Below, one piece after another: positions 1 to 12,566 of a DNA stretch of 64,000 nt; positions within the stretch are counted from its first letter, which is position 1; the number at the start of each line of letters is the position of its first letter. A model generated the notes under the pieces. It saw nothing but the letters and a program-made list of their open reading frames with translations, was not told where the DNA came from and did not search any database. Origin of the DNA: Chimonanthus salicifolius (Eukaryota; Streptophyta; Magnoliopsida; Laurales; Calycanthaceae); assembly GCA_013350335.1 (NCBI GenBank), contig CM023539.1:11160302-11224301 (forward strand). The letters are read 5' to 3'. Position numbers and translations under genes: made by a program.

Positions 1-140
1 AATAATAATAATTAGAACTTTTTTCTGAAAATACCTAGGAAATTAGTGAATTTTGTTCGAAGTACCTTGACATATTTTTAAAGTAACATTGTTTTGTATA
101 TCCATATTAAATTTTGTAAAGACAAAATACTTTGTGCCTA

Positions 141-1042
141 CATTTGGACGGGGGCAAAACGGTTATCCTTTTACCCTTTTTTCTTAGTGGAGGGATAAGG
201 ATAAAAATTTACATCTCCCTCATTTTTTTTAAAACCTCTTGAAGCATGAGAGTTTTCATAAAACCCTTGCCCCTCTTTACCTTTTTTTTATCCCTCTTTG
301 CACCTACGGAGTAAAAATATTTTAAAATATTTTTTAATTGATTAATATTATTTAATAATTATGTTTCATAAAATTTTATTTTTACTCTTTACATTATATG
401 AATTTAATAAAAGTTATTAATTCTAATAAAATTGTTAATATATTATCCCTCTTTACACCTATGGAGCAAAAATATTTTAAAATATTTTTAATTAATAATA
501 TTGTTTAATAATTATATTTTATTATTTTTTATATTATATGAATTTAATAAAATTATTTATTCTAATAAGTTGTTAATATATTACCACTCTTTACCCCCTC
601 TTTGCACCTATAGAGCAAAAATATTTTAAAATATTTTTAATTGATTAATATTATTTAATAATTATTTTATTATTTTTTGTATTAATAAAATTGTTAATAT
701 ATTGCCCCTCTTTACCCTTTTTTGCACCTATGGAGCAAAAATATTTAAAATATTCTTTAATTGATGAGTATTATTTAATAATTATATTTTATAAAATTTT
801 ATTTTAAATTTTTTATTATATTGAATTTAATAAAAAATATTAATTCTAATAAAATTGTTAATATATCAGGTTACCCCTGCTTATAGTTACTAAATAAGAT
901 TTTTTATCTTTAGGGTAAGTTCTTATTTTATCACTGCAATTACCAAACAAGATAAGGATAACCCCTATGCAAGGATGACCCGTACTCAAGGGTGACCCCT
1001 ACTCAAGGGTAACTCCTATAAAATTTACCCCTCATCCAAACG
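141..1042. mobile_element. MITE-like element with internal tandem repeats
   Basis: The two ends are imperfect inverted repeats: the left end reads TTTGGACGGGGGCAAAA and the right end, on the other strand, TTTGGATGAGGGGTAAA. Between them lie about four tandem copies of a 110-160-bp AT-rich unit, each starting near CCTCTTTRCACCTAYRGAG (about 289, 446, 595 and 706). There is no coding potential. The terminal style resembles Tourist/Harbinger or hAT MITEs, but no clean TSD was found, so the superfamily is open. A related element in opposite orientation starts at 63,770. Confidence 0.6.
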
Positions 1043-1115
1043 CATGCTCTATCGCTCTCTTAAGTTATCCCTTAGTAAAAAGAAATTAGTAAAGGGAGAA
1101 TACTGCGCTCGAGAG

Positions 1116-1227
1116 GGAATACTGCATTAGTGTAATGGTTTTAGGGTTTTCCTCATTCATCCCTGGGTTTAAATCTTGGGTCGGCCGATAATTTTCTCTC
1201 TCCAACTGATATTTGCAAAAAAAAATT
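1116..1227 (+). mobile_element. tRNA-derived SINE
   Basis: An RNA polymerase III type 2 promoter is visible: A box TAGTGTAATGG at 1128-1138 and B box GGTTTAAATC at 1166-1175, 27 bases apart. An A-rich tail follows at 1215-1227. Spacing and tail fit a short plant SINE with a tRNA-like head. The exact start and the TSD are not resolved. Confidence 0.6.
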
Positions 1228-3485
1228 ATTGGAAAAAATTCAGGAAAATTTATGGTAAATTCAGAAAATTGGGAGCTTCTTGAATATGTAGTTTTTTCAT
1301 TAAATATCGGTCATTTATATATTTGAAGTATTCATTTTTAAGTTTTGAAAATGATTTTTTATAAAATTAACAATGATAAAAATTGATAAAAAAATTAAAA
1401 AATTATGTAGATTTTTTTTCATAAATTTAGTGATTAGTATTATGAATTTTTAAAATTTTATTCCTTATTTTATAAGCCACCTAAATTTAAATGAGGTCAT
1501 TAACAAAACTAATTTAAATGAAAAGTGTTCAAAAATACACCAACTACATCATGATACATAAAAAATACACCAAATACAACGAAGTATCACCAAATTTTCT
1601 AAAAAATATATAACATCACTATGGATCAAGCACTTCGTACAGATAATCGGGCACGTGAAAATAAAACCTGGCATATATGTCCTTCGTAAGTCGTTCATCG
1701 GTCGACGTGTTCTCGAATGTTGTTGACGATGGATACTGATACTACCAATTATCAGAGGAGGGTTGCGACTGGTGATTAAAAAAATAGACATAAACTGCAT
1801 ATTACTTGACAACGAGTCTGTGTCTACGATTCTATATCTAGATTGACCCCAATATCCTGCGAGCATATATCCAAATGAAACATACCTTGCACTTTGCCCA
1901 GGCATGTTTGGTCCGCCATGAGGTGTATGTTGTCTATCCTCCTCTCGGTGATGGACTTGACTCATGTCAGGGTAATATACCCTGGTGGAATTTCGCTCAA
2001 CATCCACAGCAACATTTTTCCGACCAATATTGTATCCATCATGTAACCCGTTATCATCATCCGCAGATGAATCAGATCTGACCGACCTATAATCACGCCT
2101 ACTAGGTGGTTGGCTTCCCTCTGTTTGTCCTCATCCTCTGTGAGGAGCTGCCTTCTCATGTTGTCCTAGTAGTTCGCTCACTAACAAAATGACGACGTGG
2201 TGCCATCCTTGTACTTGTTCCCCATCGCATACCCGCATTTGGGGGCAGGACCCACTGACTGAATGGTGGCGACCGTCATTTTCCTCCTCATCCTCGTCAT
2301 CCTCTAGTTCTCCCAACTGTATATTTTGGTCTAAAAATGATACAACGAGATCGTTGAGTACTGGTTCTTCTTTCTCTTCGATCCATTCACTCAATGGATT
2401 TTTATAAGTGAATAAATATTCAAGGTTGATAGGGATGAAAAAAATCTTCTCTGTCAGTCAGCGCCAGCTCTGGGTACCTCATTAAATTCCATGCTCGTAG
2501 TTGCTGATTGGAATGAAGGTACACCAAATCATTTAGTCTTTCAGATGACAACCTGCTTCGAGGCTTACTGTGAACATATTTAAATGTTGACCAATTACGC
2601 TCGCAGTTGGTTGCACTGCTTGTCTGACTCATCAACTTAATAGTGTGCCTCCTTAACATAGGTGTATTGTTTCCAAAATATGTTCACTACTGGGTCGCGC
2701 TTATCGTCGCCGTTTCTTTCAACCTAACTTCAGCGGCTACATCAGCAAATGACTCCAAACGCATGTCGTATAAACACAATAGTAAGTCTGTATAATGTAT
2801 GGGTGTAACTACAAAAACGATAAATACAATTAGTAAATCCGTATAATGAATATAATTTAGATGATCAATATGACATATCATAATAAATCAAAGTAATGCA
2901 TCTCTGAAACATGTCGCCCATTCACCAGAATGCATGAAACCCATAATCTTCATCGTTCGTCTTATAGCATTGCGAATTGTGTCCAAGTCTAGCCCTCGAT
3001 CCAGTTCATGAAGTTTTTTTCGAAAATGGATTCAAATAAGACGCTGCCAAGTGGAATACAATGCGATTAGCAAAAACATAAGAAGTGCACAATAATGAGA
3101 TATAAACTCACATAGCAAATGAAAAACTACCTTACCATGAACTGTGGGTTCAAAATGAAGAATTGTTCAATACGTTTATTGATGATTTCCACATAGGGCT
3201 CCGTATAAAAACTTTCCCAATTTCAGCTTTGGCTTTTAAGATGCATTAAAAGACATAGGGCAGCGTCGGCTTCTCGTCTCCGTCCACAAATCGGAGTGTT
3301 GTTACTATATGAGCACAGATGTTGATGACAGCTATGACACTGTCCCAGAACAATTTAGATAAAAATAGGTGCGTAATGTTGTCGTAATATCTTTTGTGTT
3401 TTTCGTTTCTCATGTGAAATGCATTTTTGAAGGACTTATTATGCACCATTTTCTTCAATTCTTCCTTACTTCTTAAGAAGTTCTG

Positions 3486-5159
3486 TGTTGATTAAGCTAG
3501 CCAAATATCTAAAATAGTCCTAGAGGGGGGTGAATAGGACTATTGGAGAATTTAAAATCTATTTAAATATTGGGCTCTTTAATGATTAATCAATACAAAT
3601 TTGCTCAAATAATAGTTTAAATATGATTTACAGGCAAGATTAAGTTTAAGTAAATTATGTGTGCAATAAGATATGAGCTAAGTAAGTGCACAAAATAAGG
3701 TGAAAGAGATGAGAAGAGATGGAGAATTGTGACACAATGATTTTTAAGTGATTCGGCAACCTTGCCTACATCCACGCCTCAAGTACACCACTTGAGGATT
3801 TCACTAACTTTCTCCTTCACGGGTGGAGAAGAAACCAATTACAAAGCTTAATCTATTTCACGGGTGTAGATCGACCTAATCACCAAGAGAACACCTCTCT
3901 TGAAAGCTAATAAGGTTACACCAACTCTTTACAATATTTCACAATTAATAGAAAGAAGTTGTGCTTTGAAATATACCAAGAACTTAGCCTTAAGTTACTT
4001 GAAGTAGCTTGGGCTTGTTCTTGAATGTCCTCCTCTTCTTGCCTTGATGTAAATGCTCCAATGAAGTCCAACCAAGATGATAGAAAGGAGGTCTAGGGTA
4101 ATTAAAGGTTTTCCTATGAGGATTAAGACCCTAAAAAGAATCTCTACTTAACACATTCAACTTAGAGCATAAGATGCTCAATATATGCCTATGAGAGCTT
4201 TTAATGTGTTTGAGATTAAGAATCAAAGCTTAGAGTATTATAACTCTGGAGTTTGTAAGCTTTGGAAGTTGTTGGAAAGCTTGGAAGAAAGTATGAATAA
4301 ATTGGGCTCAAGTCATCAATCTTTTTCTCTCCAAAAAGCCTTACATTTATAGGCTAGAAAAGTTCCAACGGATCTATCTTCGGACCTTCCGAAGATGAGT
4401 CTCAAACCTTCAGAGGTTGCAACGGTCGGATTCCCAATGGTCATATTGCAACAACTATTTTGACCCTGCAACAGATAGTTTGACTGATCCTCGGAACGTC
4501 TGAAGTTTACTGTTCTCGGAAGTTCCGAGCTTCCCAGAAATCCGAACAACTGATGGATCCTCGGACGTTCCGAGATATGTTCTCAAAAGTTCCTAGATGC
4601 CCCAGAAATCCCAACAACTGATAGATCCTTGGACGTTCCGAGACAATGGTCTCGGAAGTTCCGAGCTGCCCAGAAATCCATTTTCCACTAAGTGTTAGAA
4701 ACTTGAGATTTTGTGAAAAAACGTGGACATGGTGGAGAGCTCATGAGTGTTCTATGCAATCAGTTAGATTTAACTATAATGAATATTTTAGATTACAAGG
4801 ACACACAAAATATGGAGATATTTGGTGAATCGCAAGAGCTCTCCATAGGGCAGAGATTGGGATTAGAAACCCTGTTTGTATTATTCCAATTTTAACAAAA
4901 AGGCTTCTAGGTCAGTCCTATGGTCCATATACCTGTGATGGTTGGCATTCAAAGAGTTCTTCGGTTTTGGTGAGAGCTTTCAAACCATCATGTCTTCTGG
5001 AGCTTCAAGCTTGATTTGACTGTGCGTGTCTTCCAGAGACGAGATCTTAGACACGTAGATGGTCACGACTCAGTCAAAGAAAGGACTCAGTCGGACACAG
5101 TCATGGAATTGACAACTCAGTCTGAATCAGGAGAGGCAGATTTAACTTTTAGGCCAACA
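3486..5159 (-). mobile_element. copia-type solo LTR inside the hAT gene
   Basis: On the minus strand it starts TGTTGGCCTAAAAG and ends GCTTAATCAACA, so it has TG...CA ends with a short inverted repeat. It is flanked by ttctg (3481-3485) and ctctg (5160-5164), a TSD with one mismatch. The sequence CACCCCCCTCTAGGACTA close to its 3' end is typical of plant Ty1/copia LTRs. The hAT coding sequence resumes on both sides, which fixes the borders. Tandem units of about 65 bp carrying TCGGAAGTTCCGAG lie at about 4,370-4,680. There is no internal region or second LTR. Confidence 0.85.
4370..4680. repeat. near-palindromic GGAAGTTCCGAG repeats in copia LTR
   Basis: Several copies of CGGAMSTTCCGA-type near-palindromes recur, embedded in a longer unit ending CCCAGAAATCC (at about 4535, 4607 and 4670). 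They form a small tandem block inside the solo LTR. Confidence 0.75.
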
Positions 5160-6887
5160 CTCTGCATAATAAGGAATACTGTGGTGAAACGGGTTACTGC
5201 ATGTCGCAGTAGTTCACGATGCTTAGTGTACTTCCTCATAACCTCTAGGACTTTAATGTGGTTGTATATAAATGTGATGACGTCCCTACACCACTCAATT
5301 AGGTTCTCAAATTTCGTCACACAAGAAAAGTCTTTGAGGATCAAGTCTATCAGTGGGCCGCACAGGGGGTCCATAAGATCCACGGGTATGTGTTCTCGAC
5401 ATTCTTCCCTCCCGACTTATAGCCCGGTCTGTTATCCGTTACAATTTGGACAACATTCTCAGGTCCAACTTCTTCACAGACAAACATCATTAAACTACAA
5501 ATAAAATCTCCATCATTAGTTCGTATCCCAGTGTCAAACAATTTATGATACACTGTGCCACATTAATTATAAATGAGGAAATTAACGATACTCCGGTTAT
5601 CGTCTCTCTTCCAACCATTCATTATAATGCTTATTCTTGTATCCTTTCAGGAACCAACAACTGTGGTTGCAAAGCACACGACCATAAAGTATGGATTCTC
5701 AATGTCTCTCGGTGGCCGGTGGACATCAACGAAATACTTTGTTGCTGTCATCCCAATGGAATGCTTCACCGACTTTCTGTCGGCTTGATCTATTTTTCCT
5801 TATTGTAAAGAAGTCGATCTATCCCATATTGGATCACTAGCACTAACTGTCTCAGAATTCACACCGTGGCGTTTATCTGCATCCCGATGTCCTCCTTGGA
5901 ATGCATTTTTAATCGAACTCCATCTGCACTAACTTCCAAATTTTCTACTCGATGATCCGGTGGCAGTCCCTGTATAGAGAAAAATAATTCATTTATTGAC
6001 ATTTTAATTAATTTTGAAATAAATTGCTATTTTTAGAGTAAACAAGAAATTAACATGCACCAGCATGTTGGCCCATCTCATGTTCGCGGTGATTTATTCG
6101 CATTACACGCCGTATATCCCTGGCCTCCTCTGTCTGGCCTGGTTCCCCTTCTGAGGAAGATGATGGGACATTCAGCATGTATTGGGCCTCCATTTCCTTT
6201 TCTAAGCAATCCCCCATGATGCTCTTCTGCTTCAGTCCTTTTTTTTTTTTTTGTTGCATTGGCCTTTAGTAATTCCCCACAAATAAGTTGCGCTTCTATT
6301 ACTTCGCTTTTGCAACTTGCAACGTTACCCATCTTCCCAACTATATGTTCTTTCAAACGGGTAATTTTGCCTGAATTCATTGTCCCATAGAATTTGCACT
6401 TCACTCGGTTATTACTATGTCGTTCACCAAACTGCCATGTCGGATCGTCTTTGTTTGGTGCCATTAGTGATTAAGACGTGCATGAAATGATATATATTAG
6501 TATTGATTATTGTTAATTTGTGATCTCTCATATTATTTTTTTTCAAAGAACCTAGACTATAAAATGAGAAAGTTGATTTAAAAAAATCATAATTTTTTGC
6601 TAGAGTTACCTACTTTTTGGCCATTTTCTGTGATGACCCACCCTTTTCCAACGCTTAAAATCAGAGTATATATATATATATTTTTAAATACAAATTAGGA
6701 AAAGAACGGAGTGTGCCACGACGAGAGTCGAGTCTGAGTCCGAAGACCCAAGCCTTGACTGGCCCAACCTGGCACATGCGTAGAACAACCCACAAACATT
6801 TGTGCATGTGCTAGCACAATGTACGGAAAATGATTTGCAGAAATAACAATTGCGGAGATATTTATAACATTCAAACATGATACCAAA

Positions 6888-7240
6888 TGTCGATGAGCAA
6901 ATTTTACATTTATAATCTCGCAAGCGCACAAACCATTTAATAGTATAGCGATTGAGTGCGAGGTCGAACCCAAAGGAAATCCACAAAATATATGCTTAAA
7001 TTAAATTGGTACCTTTTAAAAAGATGTAATCTTAAGAAATCTAATATATGGAATTACAATTTAAATCTAGAAAACCAAAGTAACACCATCTTTATTTAAC
7101 TTATGAATTTAACAATTCGATAATCAAATCCATCTTTTTATTAAAATGGTGAAACATGAATGATGGTAGTCTCATCTTAATTAAAAATCACATGTTTTAA
7201 GATAAAAATATCATATCTCGAGCCTTAGTTACTTGAATCT

Positions 7241-7282
<42 letters not shown>

Positions 7283-9554
7283 TAGATAAGCATACAAGCA
7301 TAAAAACAATAAGATAGATTGAACATTTAAAATACAACAAATAGACAAAATAACTAATGTAACTAAAGACTGGAAATAAATTCGCAAGTAAAGTAAATAA
7401 CAGAATTTAAAAGTGCAGAATTTAAAGGTGGTTATAGAATTTTTCTTTCATCACCCAAAATGAATAAATAAATAAGAAACTTAGATCTGAAATTCAACGC
7501 ATAGAATTCAAGATTCATTTTACACCTTTTAATTAAAATTTATATTCTTTGATCTAATTAAAGTTTGATCCTAGGTTCAACATTCACAACTTAAGACTTT
7601 AATCAAATAAATAATATAAAAAGAAACATAAAAGACATCATGAATAATAAGAATTTTCAAGAATCTAAAAATGGACATTTCTTATTTATTAAATGGAAGA
7701 ATTTAAGTACAGTCATACATTAAATTGAGAACAAGAAAACAAAATGGACACGTAAATTTACAACTCTCACTTGCAAAATCGTGTAGGACCTCATGTCTTA
7801 TTGTCTCTTGATCTTTTCTCCTCAGGCTTTGGTCCTCTTGAGCCACAGGTCAAATTCGAAATTTACTGTTGGCTTAGTGCTCTATTTATAGGCTCAGGGT
7901 TGGAATGAATGGCAGAGATTAAATCTGGGTTAACTTGTGAATTGATGGCTTGGATTGGATCTCATTTAGAAGTGGATGGAGGAGATTTTATGTTGAAAAG
8001 GCTAGCGTTACAAGGCATACACGAAATCTGGGTCGCTTGGCTTAGTGGCTAAGCAATAGTGGAGAAAAAATTGGGATTTAGGATTAGTTTGGAAAGTATA
8101 GTGCAAATCCCGTTTTTCTACACATGTATCATCTTGCAGTTCTATTTTGACTTAGTAAACGTATGATCTTGAAATTTTGTAAACTACAAAGTTGTATCCC
8201 TTGATGTCTTCTTTCCAATGCAACAAGAGTTAACACAATCAAATATTGGAGTGGAAAGTTATGGTCAAAATACCAAAGCTGTGTCAAAATTTGTCTTCCA
8301 AATCCCATTTTTTTCTCCATTTCTTCCTACACAAGGCTTCACACGAAATTGACAAGTCTAGTCCTTGCCTTTGGTGAATTTCGATTGCTTGGAGGAGGGG
8401 TGATGAGGTGTAGATGATGTGGCATGAACTTAAATGGGATTTTGGGTCAAGTGCATGGAGAGATTTTAGTTGCTTGGGTTATAACTTGTTCTATAACTAG
8501 GGTTTTATGAATGAATGGTTATGATTGAATGGGACTTAGATCTAAGGTAAATTGATTAAAATAAATTATATAAATGGTAAGTTCCTAATGGAGGGTTGAG
8601 ATTCAAAGGTTGATCAAGAAGGTTGATGAAATGCATGGCCTAAATCTAAAATGATGAATGTATGCAATGGATAAGTAAGGTGGCTCTATGGTTTTCCTAC
8701 GTTTTTGAATGAAATGAGTTGTTGTGATGAAATGTCCTAAGATCTAATGGCTTAACTAATGGATGAATGATCTAATTGGATGGATGATTAGGTGATGCAT
8801 GCATGGTCATGATCCTAAGGTTAATCTATGATGGATAGATTGGATGACGTAGATCTAATATCATGAATGTATGGGTTGGATTTGGATCTAGGTTTGACCT
8901 AATTTTAATGCATAGGATAGGATTTAAGATGGAGATTGGATGGTGTGTATTGATAAGGAGATGGACAAGGCTTGGGCGTGTGAATGGGTTATGGACTTGG
9001 GTTTTGAACTTATAAATGAGCACACGGGCCTTCAGTGGACCTTGGACTTGAGCTTGAGGACTTGGGCCTTTGTTGGACTTTCAAATGCACATTGGCTAGG
9101 CCCATCTGTAATATGCACATGGACTGCCTGTGGCCTGGCCCAATGCTAGCTTGTGGAGCTTAGCTTGGCCCAACTGAAGTGGATATCTGGCCCATTAATC
9201 TTGAATTTCAACCTTTGCGTCTTGAATTGCAGGTTTTCTCTTCTAGAATTTAATAATTACGTTCACCACTTTAAAATCTTGAATATTGATTTAATCTAGA
9301 CTCTCATAGATAGATCTAGACCAACTAATTTACATGAAATCCCTAAAAGTGGAGTAAAGTTAATCATAAAAATTTCAGGTCTTCCGAATTAAGCACCAAA
9401 CTTGCAATTATCCACTGTTTTATCTTGATTTTCTGAATTCTCCATTTTAATCTACAAAACTAAGAAATTATATTAAATGCACCAATATACACAAAATTGA
9501 GAGCTAACTAGTCCAATAATCAAGGGTAAAAATGTAAGATTTCAGTGCTCAACA
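6888..9554 (-). mobile_element. long solo LTR, family A copy 1
   Basis: On the minus strand it begins TGTTGAGCACTGAAATC and ends GCTCATCGACA, flanked by a perfect 5-bp TSD, ccaaa (6883-6887 and 9555-9559). It is about 2.67 kb and non-coding. A TATA box, CTATAAATAGAGC on the minus strand, lies near 7,882, as expected for an LTR promoter. It is closely related to the copy at 44,378-46,715 along its whole length. It is nested in the larger LTR at 6629-12566. Confidence 0.85.
7242..7279. repeat. (GA)n microsatellite
   Basis: Nineteen GA dinucleotides in a row within the family A LTR. The copy at 44,378 has only a short GA run at the matching place, so it expanded here. Confidence 0.95.
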
Positions 9555-10860
9555 CCAAATTCACCTCATTAGCAAATATAAGAAATTACTCAAACCATAA
9601 GTCAAATTGCCATATTCAAGTCCAAAAATAGGAGTTATATCTATGCTATTATATTCCCGCAAATACTCCTATGAAATCAAATTGTTCTACCAAAATATCA
9701 AAATAAAGAACTAAGTTCTTCAAGCATCTCCTTCTCCACTTTGTTTAGGCTTGGCTACCACTAGGTCCAGCCTCTTCTCCTTTGCCATGATCTACATTAA
9801 CATCCAAAGGGGAAAAATATACAGGTTTAGTCAACTTGCCCGTAAGAATTCCGACCAAGAAAATGCACTACGAGTGTGATAATATCATATAATCCAAAAG
9901 CAATGTTGGAGAAATCACATGTTATGACATAATATATATTTCTCAAAAGAACTCAAAGTACACTAAAATCTCATGATCTAGAAATCATACTTGATACTTA
10001 TCTTATAATGACATGCCATGGGTGTCACGTATCAATAAAATGCCATCCCATATCCATGCATCAAATCACACTTAGTTATCTCATCCAACTAGTTTCATAA
10101 TGGCCAGTTATGTCCAACAGCATTTGTGGTGGCCACCACCAAGGTGTTGTTACCCATCCACAAGTTAACCGAGACTATCGGTGGTGTGTGGACTTCTCCC
10201 TCTACGTAGGGTTTCGGGACCTTCCCAAGAGCTCTTTGGCCCAATTAACGCCGTAACATTCACAACAAATGGACGTGGCCAAAGTATAACATTTTAATAT
10301 CATACAATAACTTTTCGTACACGAGACAAAGCAATGTCCGGACAATTCATTATTGGCTCGGTAATGCAATCCCTCCCATGCAATCATGCAAGAAGTACAT
10401 GTCTGCAATTATGATGACAAACCATGGATCATATAGTTCTAATACTTTTGCAATACGTAAAACATCATGATAGTTTAGCTCAATGCAAATCATGTTGAAA
10501 ACCTCATATTTTCATAATTCTAAATTTATAATTTCAAAGGAAAAGGCAAGTATAATGATAAATATTTCACATTTATATGCTTAAATAAAGTAGGAACTCC
10601 TACTTAATCTAGGATGATCAGCAAAAGGGGTTACTCTCAAAGTCTCTCGAACGGTATCGGGACTACCCTCGGTTCCTTTGTCCATGTACATGTTTCAAAT
10701 CATAATTTCATGTCATTGTCATATTAATCTTTTTGTCTAATCTAAATAGGTCTAAACAAAACCTAAAGGTCAACTGTATGATCTTCAGAGTCTAAGGGAC
10801 TCCACATAAATATGATTTATCATCAAGTTCATTAGCCCTATTAAACTATCCATGTCTCAG

Positions 10861-12420
10861 GCCGACATATCGACACTATCGATACATCGCCCCTGGACAC
10901 AACCGACACATTGATCATCTCGACATGTCGACTGGCTCTGTCTGTTCCAGTTCATGTTTTCGACTTGTTGTCAGGTTATATGTATCGACCCAGTCGATAC
11001 ATCTAGGGGTACATTCTTTTGAGGTGTCGAGCACGTCGACATATCCTTCTGGGTTTGATCTATCAATATTCGTGTTTGTTCTCTATTCTCAAACCACAGG
11101 TGCATATACCCAAGGTGTCGACTTCATTGAAATGTCCTCCGGGGTTTGGTCTATTAACATTCATCCTTCGTTCCCAGGCCGATATGTTGGCCTATTCGAT
11201 ATATCTATCAGAGATCCGTGGGCATATAGACGCAGTCGATATGTCCACAGATTCATTCTTCCTTCGTCATCTTTACATTCATTTCTGGTCATTTCCAAGC
11301 CGATACATCGACCTGGTCGATACATCATACTGGGACCAGTTCATCACCTTTTCTTTTATTCCATTTTCAATTCTTTCATACCCAGACCGACACATTGACA
11401 ATGTCGATAGGTCATTCTGGGATCTGTTCATTATCTTTTTGATCCATTTTCATTTCTGTCGTACCCAGGCCGACAAATCGACATCGTCGATAGGTCGTTC
11501 TAGGTTGGGTTCTTTTAGTTCAATACTTCGAGATTCCTAGTTCATTGGACTTATGTTTCAGAAGACACATCGACATAATCGATATGTCGATTGGGTTGAG
11601 TCCGAAAGCCATGGATTCGTCTTTCATGCTTTCCCTCTACTTGTACGTCCATTATTCTTGGTACTTTATGTGTTAAATCTGTATTTACATATTTTCTAAC
11701 CATCCTACTGTGATTATCCCATTTGAAATCATGGTAAGATCCACCTACCTCAAGGGATTTGCAGGTGTACTCGAGTGGATGAAGAATGAGCTCCTTGCTT
11801 CCTTTGCTCATTGTTAGCTCGATTTCTCCTTCTTCTTTGCCTCGTCTTTCCTCCCTTTCCAGGAACAGATGAAGTCAGTGGAGAGGGGAGAAGGCTTACT
11901 GTCTAGCTAAGGGTTGAGGTTGAGTGAGAAGACGAAATTGAGCGAATGAAACGGGGTAGTGCTCTCTCTCTTTTCTCTCATTTCTTTCTTTGTTTTTCTT
12001 CTTTCTTTTCCTCTCTTTCTTTTCTTTTTCTTTTTCGCTCTTTCATTTTCTCTTCCTTTCTATCTTCCTCCTTCGGTTGCCCTAAACTGTTAAATGGGTG
12101 GTTGGAAGGTGGGAATTGGCATGGGAGGATAACCATGCATGGAAAGTAGTGCCTGGGCGGCGATAGACATAAGTGTCTGCTAATGGCGTTGGAACTACCC
12201 TGACACATCGAGATGATTGATATGTCCATCTGGGTGTTTTGTACTTAGTTTATTCTGATTTTGGCCCTTTGCCGATACATCAACCATGTCGATGCATCCC
12301 TTTGGCAATTTAAGTTTCGAGTTCGGATTCCAGCTTTTACCGACACATCGATCTAGTCGATGCATCGCCTGAGGAAGTTTAGTTTGCTGACACATCGACC
12401 CAGTTGATGTATCATCTGAG
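10861..12420. repeat. array of dispersed near-palindromic TCGAC motifs
   Basis: About fifteen copies of a ~35-bp motif of the form CCGACACATCGAC-N2-4-GTCGATACATC, usually followed by a CTGGG-like end, occur at 30-110-bp intervals between 10,861 and 11,600 and again at 12,198-12,415. The cleanest copy (about 11,300) is nearly self-complementary. The stretch at 11,620-12,190 lacks the motif. Confidence 0.8.
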
Positions 12421-12566
12421 AAAAATTCAGTTTCTGTGTTTCTTTCAATGTATATTCACCACATTTTTATTCATATCATTTTTGGACAAAAAATCTCATC
12501 ATTTATTTCATTCATTTAAAGAGAAATTACATACGAAATAGGGAGTTAAAACTCCGGGTCCTTACA

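Larger units (their letters stand above)
2131..6464 (-). pseudogene. hAT transposase (BED / DUF659 / hAT dimerisation), decayed
   Basis: This is a cut-and-paste DNA transposase, readable in blocks from high to low coordinates. A BED-finger block with WQFGERH...KCKFYG...RLKEHIVGK starts at the ATG at 6464. A DUF659 block contains ENVVQIVTDN and WTPCAAH (about 5553-5350). A helical block contains TFIYNH..VLEVMRKYT..RELLRHAVTRF (5383-5160). A block with LVDGDEKP-like residues (FVDGDEKPTLPYVF) lies at 3458-3246. The C-terminal hAT dimerisation block has SATNCERNWSTF and RLNDLVYLH (2659-2420). It is followed by an acidic tail with SEWIEEKEEPVL (2394-2131); possible further tail reaches about 1549. 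The blocks lie in different frames with stops, one BED zinc ligand is lost (C-K-F-Y where C-x-x-C is expected), and a 1.7-kb LTR sits between the second and third blocks. It is therefore dead. Family assignment is firm; exon borders are not. Confidence 0.85.
6629..12566. mobile_element. Tekay/Del-like solo LTR (with nested LTR)
   Basis: It runs from TGTGATGACCCACCC to GGGTCCTTACA with a perfect 5-bp TSD, ttttc, at 6624-6628 and 12567-12571. Removing it restores a continuous copy of the tandem unit seen at 12,865 onward (GGCCATTTTCCACATGAAAA), which proves the insertion. Without the nested element it is about 3.3 kb. It has no coding capacity. The TGTRAYGACCC / GGGTCNTTACA ends are typical of Tekay/Del chromovirus LTRs; the clade call is inference. 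It carries the TCGAC-type palindrome array at 10,861-12,420. Confidence 0.8.

Noticed and set aside
1164..1200. Left terminal inverted repeat of the hAT element, because CTGGGTTTAAATCTTGGGTCG resembles the right end
   Set aside because: The same bases form the B box of a tRNA-type promoter with an A box at proper distance, and no 8-bp TSD matches 14,915 onward.
5016..5504. 162-residue plus-strand protein
   Set aside because: It is the complement of the hAT transposase and the copia LTR start; the minus strand carries the recognisable domains.
10925..11540. 157- and 173-residue proteins
   Set aside because: They arise from the TCGAC repeat array in an LTR; two overlapping frames are open at once and neither has domain character.
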